A DNA stretch of 7,775 bases from contig JANXXY010000469.1 in NCBI GenBank assembly GCA_025350365.1, positions 1-7,775 on the forward strand, read 5' to 3'. A model generated the notes under the pieces. It did not search any database. It saw only the letters and a list, made by a program, of their open reading frames with translations, and was not told the DNA's origin. This document shows, in pieces, positions 1 through 6,391 of this stretch (positions are counted from its first letter, which is position 1; every line of letters starts with the position of its first letter). This DNA is from Bacteroidales bacterium. GTDB taxonomy: Bacteria; Bacteroidota; Bacteroidia; Bacteroidales; JAAUTT01. The translations under genes and the position numbers were made by a program.

Positions 1-1248
1 TCCAATGTTTCATCGAATTGGAAAGTTAGCCTACAAAGCAAATTTGGATACGGCGCTTTACTTTGATAAATATTTGGACTATCCGCACAGGGCATTTAAA
101 ACTATCCATGTAACTGGTACCAATGAAAAGGTTCTGTCTCACATATGCTGGCCGCTATATTGCAAATTGCCGGGTATAAAACCGGCCTCTTCACCTCTCC
201 TCATTTAAAGGATTTTAGGGAACGTATAAAGGTTAACGGGCAAATGATTTCGAAAGAAGAGGTGATTAATTTTATTGAGAACAACAAGCTTGTTTTTGAA
301 GAAATGCATCCGTCATTCTTTGAGATGACGTCGGCGCTTGCATTTTACTATTTCAAAAACGCAGAAGTTGATGTTGCTGTGATTGAGGTAGGAATGGGAG
401 GGAGGCTTGATTCCACTAATGTTATAAATCCTGTTCTATCGGTTATTACCAATATCAGTTTTGATCATACAGAATTTTTAGGTGATACGTTGGCGAAAAT
501 AGCAGCCGAAAAAGCAGGTATTATTAAAGAGAATACGCCGGTTGTTATTGGGCGATATCAGCCTGAAACATGGCCTGTTTTTTCTGATTTTAGTGACCGT
601 TTAAATTCCCCTGTTAATTTGGCTGAAAAACGTTATTCTGTTGGTTATTCATTGTTTACGAATGATGGCAAACAAGTTTTTCAAGTGGTGAGTGATACAA
701 GTGTTGTATTCCCCAATCTAAAACTCGATTTAGCTGGTTTTTATCAGCGCGAAAATATATGCACTGTATTGGCTTCGGTGGATGAGCTTAGAAAGCAAGG
801 CTTTCAGATAAGCAATAGTAATATTTATGAAGCTTTGGAGCAAGTAACAACGCTTACCGGTTTGCAGGGACGATGGCAAACGTTAAGCAATAATCCTCTT
901 ATTGTTTGCGACACAGGCCATAACCCGGATGGAATAACATGGTTAATGAAACAAATTAAATCGGTACCATTCAATCGTCTGCATATGATAATTGGTTTTG
1001 TTAAGGATAAAGACGTTTCTTCCATTTTGCAAATGTTGCCTAAAACAGCCACTTACTATTTTACGAATGCAACCATTCCCCGGGCTCTTGAAGCAAATAA
1101 ACTAGCCACCATGGCTGGCGAATATGGTTTACAGGGTTCCTTTTATTTCAATGTGAAGCAAGCCCTCGAAGCTGCCAAAGCCAATGCATCTGCTAACGAT
1201 TTTATATTTGTTGGGGGAAGTACTTTTATAGTGGCGGAGGTGGTCTGA
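1..1248 (+). CDS. folC: Bifunctional folylpolyglutamate synthase/dihydrofolate synthase (FolC), 5'-partial, with a one-base frameshift in the P-loop
   Basis: FolC is a cytoplasmic Mur-ligase-fold enzyme that adds L-glutamate to dihydropteroate or tetrahydrofolates using ATP. The gene enters from the left edge in frame 2 (PMFHRIGKLAYKANLD...), so roughly the first 15-20 residues are outside the window. At 113-124 the frame reads T-G-T-N, the start of the family P-loop GTNGKGS, and then loses register. Adding one G after base 125 restores N-G-K-G-S-V-S-H-M and joins it to the frame that starts at ATG 145 and stops at TGA 1246-1248. Counting from M145, motifs seen are TSPHL (17-21), EVGMGGRLDSTN (81-92), ITNISFDHT (101-109), AAEKAGIIK (120-128) and DTGHNPDG (256-263), and the protein ends FIFVGGSTFIVAEVV as FolC proteins do. 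ATG 145 has no ribosome binding site and would remove the P-loop, so it is not a credible start. The break is either a sequencing or assembly error or a recent lesion in a normally essential gene; everything downstream is intact. Confidence 0.93.
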
Positions 1249-1483
1249 TGTATAAAAAATTTCAAAATTTCAAGGATTCCAATAAAACTAAAATTTATTT
1301 TTTCATTAAATCTAAATGATTTTCCTGTAAATCTCGTAAATAAAACTTTTCTATAATACTTAAAGTGAGTGTTTTACTTTTAGGACTTTGAATATAAGGG
1401 CACTAAAATTCCCAAAAATCAACTTTTACCTTTAGAACAACTATAATTCATTTCAATTGTTTATGTAATTTAAAAACTTTGGT

Positions 1484-2608
1484 ATGAATAGCAAAATTAA
1501 ATACTCAAACGACAAGTATACAGCATTTTCAAACACTTTACGACAAAGGGTAAACGATTACTTTGAAACTCGCAAATTATCGAAATTCGGAAATCCGACC
1601 ATGGTGTTGAAAACCATTTTTATGGTTTCTCTGTATTTTATACCTTATTTATTAATGATAACAGGAATTGTATCTAATCCTGTCGCAATTTTTGGCATAT
1701 GGGTATTCATGGGATTTGGTATGGCCGGAATTGGTTTGTCAGTGATGCACGATGCCAATCATGGCTCCTATTCAAAGCACTCGAAAGTAAATAAATACAT
1801 GAGTTATTTTCTGGATGTTATTGGCGGAAATTCAGCAAATTGGAAGATTCAACATAATGTACTGCATCATTCTTACACCAATATTGATGATGCCGATGAG
1901 GATATTAATATCAGTAATTTAATGCGTTTTTCACCACATCAGAAAAGGTACAAAATTCACCGGCTTCAATACATTTATGCATGGTTTCTTTATAGCCTGA
2001 TGACCTTGAGCAGGCTTATGTGGACTGATATTTCTCAGGTATACAGGTTCAATAAAAGAGGACTTACGAGTACTCAAAATAAATCGTTTAAATCTTTGGT
2101 GATTGAACTTACCTTAACAAAATTTATCTATATATCTTATATTCTGGTTCTTCCTCTTATTTTTGTTCATATCCCTTGGTGGCATACAGTGCTGTTTTTT
2201 CTGGCAATGCATTTAATAGCCGGATTTATTTTGGCATCCATCTTTCAACCTGCACATGTTATGCCTATATCTCATTATCCGTTGCCTGACGGGGATGGAA
2301 ATATCGAAAACAGCTGGACAATTCATCAACTGGCCACTACGACCGATTTTGCTCCATCAAGCAGAATTTTTACCTGGTTTGTTGGAGGACTTAATTATCA
2401 GATTGAGCATCATTTGTTTCCTAATATATGTCATGTTCACTACCGAAGCATTTCTAAAATTGTAAAACAGACTGCAAAAGATTTTAATATCGGGTATAAT
2501 GAGCAATCTAATTTTATTAAAGCGCTATACAACCATGGTAAAATGCTATACTATCTGGGTAAGTATGATAATGTTAAACCAATTGTTGTGAAATTCAAGG
2601 AAAACTAA
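1484..2608 (+). CDS. Membrane fatty acid desaturase (acyl-CoA/acyl-lipid, front-end-like)
   Basis: This 374-residue integral membrane di-iron desaturase is predicted to introduce a cis double bond into acyl chains of lipids or acyl-CoA. All three histidine boxes are present: HDANH (89-93), HNVLHH (124-129) and QIEHH (306-310). Further conserved histidines lie in QPAH (H258) and in SWTIHQLATTTDFA (H281). The Q in place of the first H of box 3 is the signature of front-end (delta-5/delta-6, linoleoyl-CoA-like) desaturases. Eukaryotic members carry an N-terminal cytochrome b5 domain that is absent here, so a separate electron donor must be used. Hydrophobic segments lie near 44-63, 66-88, 160-176, 209-228 and 232-256, with the histidine boxes facing the cytoplasm in the known topology. 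The ATG at 1484 has no clear Shine-Dalgarno, as is usual in this phylum. The 235-base AT-rich gap from folC shows no TAnnTTTG promoter that I could find, and the gene stands alone. The exact regioselectivity cannot be read from sequence. Confidence 0.93.
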   Translation: MNSKIKYSNDKYTAFSNTLRQRVNDYFETRKLSKFGNPTMVLKTIFMVSLYFIPYLLMITGIVSNPVAIFGIWVFMGFGMAGIGLSVMHDANHGSYSKHSKVNKYMSYFLDVIGGNSANWKIQHNVLHHSYTNIDDADEDINISNLMRFSPHQKRYKIHRLQYIYAWFLYSLMTLSRLMWTDISQVYRFNKRGLTSTQNKSFKSLVIELTLTKFIYISYILVLPLIFVHIPWWHTVLFFLAMHLIAGFILASIFQPAHVMPISHYPLPDGDGNIENSWTIHQLATTTDFAPSSRIFTWFVGGLNYQIEHHLFPNICHVHYRSISKIVKQTAKDFNIGYNEQSNFIKALYNHGKMLYYLGKYDNVKPIVVKFKEN

Positions 2609-2642
2609 AAGATTATTCCCCTTAATTTCAATATATTTTCGT

Positions 2643-2791
2643 GTGGATGAAAAAATTGTCATTTACAAAATCTACTGTTAAACAGGTCGATTTTAGAGGA
2701 GCTTAAAAAAGCTGCATTTCCATCAACTCTAAAAACAGGTCGCCGCTATGCGGCATTTTCAATGAAATCTGAAACGGGAATTTTCATCCAC
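2643..2791. repeat. Nested inverted-repeat element, about 149 bp (palindromic intergenic element or structured RNA)
   Basis: The ends are inverted repeats: GTGGATGAAAAAATT at 2643-2657 and AATTTTCATCCAC at 2779-2791, with 11 matched bases plus TT after a two-base bulge. Inside are AAAATC/GATTTT (2667-2672 with 2689-2694) around CTGTT/AACAG (2675-2679, 2681-2685), TTTTAGAG/CTCTAAAA (2691-2698 with 2727-2734) around AGCTT/AAGCT (2700-2704, 2709-2713), and a GC hairpin GCCGC-tat-GCGGC (2742-2754) followed by ATTTT. A 10-base direct repeat, AAACAGGTCG, occurs at 2680-2689 and 2733-2742. No open frame crosses it on either strand. It resembles the small hairpin-bearing repeats scattered between genes in Bacteroidota genomes, but that family placement is from memory. 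The GC hairpin could also act as a weak terminator for the desaturase gene. Confidence 0.6.
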
Positions 2792-2800
2792 CCATTTAAT

Positions 2801-2890
2801 TCAATTTGCTTCCCTTTATTTCCCTTTATTTCCCTTTATTTCAATTTATTCAATTTTATTTCTCTTTATTTCAATATACTTCAATATATT
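2801..2890. repeat. Degenerate 10-bp tandem repeat, about nine units, consensus TCMMTTTATT
   Basis: Reading in steps of ten from 2801 gives tcaatttgct, then tccctttatt three times exactly (2811-2840), then tcaatttatt, caattttatt, tctctttatt, tcaatatact and tcaatatatt. The period is exactly 10 with no indels over 90 bases. The pyrimidine-rich strand is the + strand. The T-tracts recur once per helical turn, a spacing known to give intrinsic DNA curvature. The tract ends about 150 bases upstream of the rhaB start. Unit divergence rises toward the rhaB side, so the perfect copies may be the youngest. Confidence 0.8.
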
Positions 2891-3043
2891 TCTTCATCGG
2901 TATATGATAAACTCAGAAAAGATTTAAATTTGATTTTTTAACTATTCGCTGGTGAAACTGTCATGCACAATATTATCATTGTCGAATCAATTGAACGCTA
3001 GTTATGAATGTTTTATTAGCCCTATAAATATAAATTACAATCT
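2891..3043 (+). promoter_or_regulatory. rhaB upstream region with a weak -7-like box
   Basis: These 153 AT-rich bases lie between the tandem repeat and the rhaB start. TAAATTTG at 2925-2932 fits the Bacteroidota -7 consensus TAnnTTTG, but no TTTG-like -33 element is seen 19-21 bases upstream, so this is only a candidate. It would leave a leader of about 100 bases. No clear operator palindrome or catabolite site was recognised, and I see no gene here. Confidence 0.25.
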
Positions 3044-4519
3044 ATGAATTCTAATCAATATATGGCTTTCGATCTTGGTGCAGGCAGCGGACGAGCTATT
3101 GCCGGTACATACTCTAACGGAAAAGTAAGTCTTCAGGAAATATCACGCTTCTCAAGTGAAATGATTAACGTGTTGGGTCATTATCACTGGGATATATACC
3201 GGTTGTACGATTTATTAAAAGATAGTTTGAAAACTGTTGCGCTGAAAAGTGATTTTAAACCGGTTTCTATTGGAATAGATACCTGGGGAGTCGATTACGG
3301 ATTATTGGCCGAAGATGGTTCAATTTTGGAAATACCATATGCTTACCGCGATTCACGCACCGATGGAGCCATGGAAGAATTTTTCAAACTGATTCCGCGT
3401 GAGAAAGTGTACCGGCTCACAGGCATTCAATTTATGCAGTTAAATACTCTTTTTCAGTTGTATGCAGCAAAGCGTGATAATCTTTCGATTATGAAACTTG
3501 CCACCGATCTGCTTTTTATTCCCGATTTGCTCAATTACCTTTTCACCGGAAAGAAAACATCGGAGTTTACTTTTGCTACAACATCGCAACTATTCAACCC
3601 TGCTAAAATGGCTTGGGAGGTCGAATTATTCGATGCCCTTGGAATTTCCATGTCCATCATGCAAAAGATTGTGATGCCCGGAACCTCTATTGGAGAGTTG
3701 GCGGGAAATGTTTGTCAGGAAACCGGAATTAACGGAATACCTGTTATAGCAGTGGCCTTGCATGATACAGGTTCGGCTATCGCTGCCGTTCCCGCAGAAG
3801 GTAAAAACTGGGCATATCTTAGTTCGGGCACATGGTCGCTTATGGGTATTGAACTGGATAAACCTCTTATTTCGGAGAAAACGATGGCATTAAACTTTAC
3901 CAACGAGGGTGGGGTAGAAGGTACATTCCGGTTTTTGAAGAATATTACAGGCATGTGGCTATTGCAACAAAGCAAGAAGGAATGGGCATCTAAAAAAGAT
4001 TATAGCTATGAGGATCTGGTTGAGATGGCAAAAAATCAGAAACCGTTCCGTTGTTTTGTTGATTCCGATGCCCGCGAATTAATGAACCCATCTAATATGC
4101 CTGATGAAATTCGTTCCTACTGCAAAAAAACAGGCCAATATGTTCCTCAGAGCGAGGGCGAAATTGTTCGTTGTATCTTTGATAGTTTGGCATTGAAATA
4201 TCGTAACGTACTCGACCAGTTGAAACAAGTTTCGCCATTTCCAATCGAAAAATTGTACGTAATAGGCGGAGGGTCGAAAAATCAATTTTTATGTCAACTT
4301 ACTGCCAACGCTTTAGGAATAACGGTGGTTGCAGGACCTGCAGAGGCAACAGCTCTTGGAAACATCATGGTACAGGCAATGGCAATGGGCCATGTAAAAT
4401 CGTTGTCGCAAATTCGCGAAGTCATTCGCAATTCAGTTGATTGTGTTACCTATTACCCTGAAGAGTCTAGTATTTGGGAGAATGCTTATATTGATTATTT
4501 GGCTGCATTAAACCATTAA
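3044..4519 (+). CDS. rhaB: Rhamnulokinase (L-rhamnulose kinase), FGGY family
   Basis: The enzyme phosphorylates L-rhamnulose to L-rhamnulose-1-phosphate with ATP in the cytoplasm, the second step of L-rhamnose catabolism after rhamnose isomerase and before the aldolase. The 491 residues match the usual RhaB length of about 490. The N-terminal actin-like domain has the phosphate-binding DLGAGSGR (10-17) and the substrate-side GIDTWGVDYG (77-86). HDTGSA (240-245) carries the likely catalytic base D241. The C-terminal nucleotide domain has SSGTWSLMG (260-268), the NEGGVEGTFRFLKNITGMW stretch and GGGS (408-411). The GIDTWGVDYG and NITGMWLLQ blocks favour RhaB over fucose or xylulose kinases, although a related deoxy-ketose substrate is possible. 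The ATG at 3044 puts the first motif at the expected distance from the N-terminus. No isomerase, aldolase, transporter or AraC-type regulator lies beside it in this window; only corA follows closely. Confidence 0.95.
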   Translation: MNSNQYMAFDLGAGSGRAIAGTYSNGKVSLQEISRFSSEMINVLGHYHWDIYRLYDLLKDSLKTVALKSDFKPVSIGIDTWGVDYGLLAEDGSILEIPYAYRDSRTDGAMEEFFKLIPREKVYRLTGIQFMQLNTLFQLYAAKRDNLSIMKLATDLLFIPDLLNYLFTGKKTSEFTFATTSQLFNPAKMAWEVELFDALGISMSIMQKIVMPGTSIGELAGNVCQETGINGIPVIAVALHDTGSAIAAVPAEGKNWAYLSSGTWSLMGIELDKPLISEKTMALNFTNEGGVEGTFRFLKNITGMWLLQQSKKEWASKKDYSYEDLVEMAKNQKPFRCFVDSDARELMNPSNMPDEIRSYCKKTGQYVPQSEGEIVRCIFDSLALKYRNVLDQLKQVSPFPIEKLYVIGGGSKNQFLCQLTANALGITVVAGPAEATALGNIMVQAMAMGHVKSLSQIREVIRNSVDCVTYYPEESSIWENAYIDYLAALNH

Positions 4520-4533
4520 GAAATCAAAAAATT

Positions 4534-5481
4534 ATGATGCGTCTTTATTATAAAGGTCAAAATACAGTCATTAAAACTACATCGATTCTGCCTATCGACA
4601 GTACCAAAAAATTATTATGGGTCGATTTGCAGAATCCACTTATTGAGGAGATTGCTGAAATTGAAAGGTTATTTGAAATTAATATACCATCGCGGCTTCA
4701 ACAGGAGGAAATTGAATTGAGTTCGCGATATACCGAAACGGACGATTATATTATTGCCAATTCGAATTTCATACAGTTCCATGCGAATAATCAATACGAA
4801 AACGTTCATGTTTCGTTTTTGGTTAAAGAAGATCTTCTTATAACTTACCGCGAAGCATCCCTGCAATCATTTGCCGAATGTGTAAGTAAAATTAGAACGA
4901 ATCCCAAGACATTTGTAAATGGGAAAATGATTCTTCTGGCCATTTTCGAAACAAGAGTAGACATTGATGCTGACCTTATCGAGTCTTTTTCAAAACAGAT
5001 ATCAGGCATCAGCAAGCAATTATCAGAAGGCAATAACGAGAATTCCAGTGTGCTTAAACAGATTGCGGCATTGCAGGAAACAACCATGCAACTTCGCGCT
5101 AACATCATCGACAAACAACGTGTAACTTCTTCCATGTTAAAGAGTCAGGAATTCAACGCCGAAGAAAAGGACCGTCTCCGTATTCTAATCAAGGACATTA
5201 ACTCACTGGTTGAACATACAAATTTTTTGTTCGAACGGCTTGAATATCTTCAGAACACCATTTTGGGTCTTGTAAACACAGAACAAAATAAAATAATTAA
5301 ATTGTTTACAGTAGTAGCAGTAATTTTTATGCCACCTACACTCATTGCCAGCATGTATGGCATGAATTTTAAGTATATTCCTGAACTTGATTGGAAAATT
5401 GGATATCCTTTGGCAATCCTTTTAATGATAGGATCATCAGTTATAATATTATTTATTTTTCGAAAGAAAAAATGGTTGTAG
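4534..5481 (+). CDS. corA: CorA family Mg2+/Co2+ transport protein
   Basis: CorA proteins are inner-membrane homopentameric channels for Mg2+ (and Co2+, Ni2+), gated by cytoplasmic Mg2+ binding. This 315-residue protein is of usual length. It has a soluble alpha/beta N-terminal domain up to about residue 140 and a long helical, partly coiled-coil stalk at about 140-255. Two C-terminal membrane helices follow, at about 257-274 and 290-309. The ion-selectivity signature YGMNF (275-279; G276-M277-N278) sits directly after the first helix, and the loop KYIPELDW precedes the second. The C-terminus is basic (RKKKWL), as expected for the cytoplasmic end. Two consecutive ATG codons at 4534 and 4537 make the start ambiguous by one residue. 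It begins 14 bases after the rhaB stop with no terminator between, so the two are probably on one transcript, although the functions are not classically linked. No convincing terminator follows the stop. Confidence 0.93.
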   Translation: MMRLYYKGQNTVIKTTSILPIDSTKKLLWVDLQNPLIEEIAEIERLFEINIPSRLQQEEIELSSRYTETDDYIIANSNFIQFHANNQYENVHVSFLVKEDLLITYREASLQSFAECVSKIRTNPKTFVNGKMILLAIFETRVDIDADLIESFSKQISGISKQLSEGNNENSSVLKQIAALQETTMQLRANIIDKQRVTSSMLKSQEFNAEEKDRLRILIKDINSLVEHTNFLFERLEYLQNTILGLVNTEQNKIIKLFTVVAVIFMPPTLIASMYGMNFKYIPELDWKIGYPLAILLMIGSSVIILFIFRKKKWL

Positions 5482-5524
5482 TGGTTTGATAAATGGAGTA
5501 GAACCCGATTAGTCTGAAATCTTA

Positions 5525-5557
5525 TTTAATTTTTTTCTCTTGGAATCATTATCTTTG
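5525..5557 (+). promoter_or_regulatory. Bacteroidota-type promoter for the outer-membrane protein gene
   Basis: TATCTTTG at 5550-5557 is an exact match to the phylum's -7 consensus TAnnTTTG. A TTTA at 5525-5528 lies 21 bases upstream, within the 19-21 spacing known for the -33 TTTG element, but it differs by one base. Transcription would begin near 5562-5565, giving a leader of about 70 bases. The leader contains a small hairpin, TGCCT-gaaat-AGGCA (5590-5604). The position, shortly after corA and before ATG 5636, suits a separate transcript. Confidence 0.6.
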
Positions 5558-5635
5558 ACCCCACTTATTCGGGTGGAAAAGCAATTGAATGCCTGAAATA
5601 GGCAATTATATTAAGTTTAATCAGTTTATTAAAAT

Positions 5636-6142
5636 ATGATGAAGAAAATAAGTATTGTATTGGCCGTCGTTCTTTTTTCGGTATTAGCCGTAAACGCACA
5701 GGCACCTCTCGGCAAAGGTGGGAAACAGTTAAATGCGGGTATAGGTTTTTCGGGTTGGGGAGTACCTTTTTATGTTGGTCTCGATTTTGGTGTTCATAAG
5801 GATATTTCCCTCGGATTGGAAGGCTCTTTCAGATCATACTCCGATAATTGGAATAAATATAACTATTCGCATAACATATTCGGGTTTTCAGGTAATGCCA
5901 ATTACCATTTTAACACCATTTTGGAAATTCCTCACAATTGGGATTTCTATGCAGGATTGAACATTGGATTTTACATTTGGTCATCTCCTTCAGGTTATGA
6001 TGGCTCCCACAGTTCGGGATTAGACCTTGGCGGGCAGATTGGCGGACGATATTTTATCAACAATAAATTCGGGTTAAACCTCGAATTTGGTGGAGGTAAT
6101 GCCTTTTCAGGAGGAAAATTTGGCATTACGGTTAAATTATAG
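5636..6142 (+). CDS. Small outer-membrane beta-barrel protein of unknown function
   Basis: The 168-residue product has a clear Sec signal peptide: MMKKIS, then a hydrophobic run to about residue 18, then VNAQA with probable cleavage near residue 22. The mature part of about 146 residues is rich in Gly, Phe, Tyr, Asn and Ser and shows alternating polar/hydrophobic strands with short turns, for example YVGLDFGVHKDISLGLEGSFRS, DFYAGLNIGFYIW, LGGQIGGRYFINNKFGLNLEFGGG and FGITVKL. This pattern fits a six- to eight-stranded barrel of the OMP_b-brl/OmpW-like superfamily in Bacteroidota. No catalytic motif or ligand site is visible, so function cannot be assigned. Two ATGs, at 5636 and 5639, could each be the start. 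It has its own promoter at 5525-5557 and appears monocistronic; the next strong terminator is about 200 bases beyond the stop, past a repeat element. Confidence 0.85.
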   Translation: MMKKISIVLAVVLFSVLAVNAQAPLGKGGKQLNAGIGFSGWGVPFYVGLDFGVHKDISLGLEGSFRSYSDNWNKYNYSHNIFGFSGNANYHFNTILEIPHNWDFYAGLNIGFYIWSSPSGYDGSHSSGLDLGGQIGGRYFINNKFGLNLEFGGGNAFSGGKFGITVKL

Positions 6143-6163
6143 AGAATTAAGAGTTGAGATTTC

Positions 6164-6307
6164 TTAATAGCCGCCTGCTTTAGCTGGCGGAACGAATTGA
6201 AAATTTAATTTGGCTTTAGCCAAAACATAAAAAATATTTTAGCTAAAGTTTTAAATATGAGCGTAATTAATTTCGTTGGTTAAAGCCAACGGCTATTCGG
6301 CTATTAA
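6164..6307. repeat. 144-bp inverted-repeat element with four hairpins (MITE-like intergenic repeat)
   Basis: The ends are a perfect 10-bp inverted repeat, TTAATAGCCG (6164-6173) and CGGCTATTAA (6298-6307), flanked on both sides by TTC (6161-6163 and 6308-6310), a possible 3-bp target duplication. Inside are CCGCCTGC/GCTGGCGG (6171-6178, 6183-6190; one mismatch), TTTGGCT/AGCCAAA (6209-6215, 6218-6224), the palindrome TTTAGCTAAA (6238-6247) and CGTTGG/CCAACG (6274-6279, 6286-6291). The hairpins share a CTTTAGC-like core. CGGCTATT is duplicated in tandem at 6290-6305. No open frame spans it. Similar CTTTAGC-type hairpin repeats occur between genes in Bacteroidota to my knowledge; copy number in this genome is unknown. 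Confidence 0.65.
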
Positions 6308-6338
6308 TTCGTATTATAAACACTTTTAAAACATTTTC

Positions 6339-6377
6339 AAAAGACCAAAAGAACATAATCTTCTTTTGGTCTTTTTT
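6339..6377 (+). terminator. Strong intrinsic terminator, possibly bidirectional
   Basis: A perfect 15-bp stem, AAAAGACCAAAAGAA (6339-6353) with TTCTTTTGGTCTTTT (6361-6375), encloses a 7-base loop, CATAATC. Six consecutive T bases (6372-6377) end the right arm on the + strand. It would stop transcripts from the outer-membrane protein gene after they pass the repeat element. On the minus strand the arm itself ends in TTTT, and the hairpin begins 16 bases after the stop of the possible minus-strand small gene, so it could serve both. Confidence 0.85.
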
Positions 6378-6391
6378 GGTTTTATGATGTT

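Noticed and set aside
825..1052. Minus-strand 75-residue frame inside folC.
   Set aside because: It lies wholly inside the well-supported folC reading frame and shows no family motif.
1248..1319. A 23-residue frame (MYKKFQNFKDSN...) whose ATG overlaps the folC stop as TGATG, with GGCGGAGG just upstream.
   Set aside because: The purine run is the coding sequence for the conserved FolC C-terminus, the peptide is Lys/Phe-rich as expected from AT-rich non-coding DNA, and there is no recognisable similarity.
1249..1483. Searched the folC-desaturase gap for a promoter; TATAAT occurs at 1352-1357 and TTTG at 1387-1390.
   Set aside because: Neither has the TAnn context or a paired -33 element, and such strings are expected by chance in AT-rich DNA.
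2801..2890. Considered whether the regular repeats could be a CRISPR array.
   Set aside because: The period is 10 bp with no spacers, far too short for CRISPR repeats.
4845..5135. Minus-strand 96-residue frame inside corA.
   Set aside because: It is antisense to the corA stalk region, with composition that mirrors the sense codons and no independent signals.
5482..5540. Possible terminator after corA, ending in a run of T.
   Set aside because: Only a 4-bp stem (GATT/AATC) could be drawn before the T-run, too weak to call.
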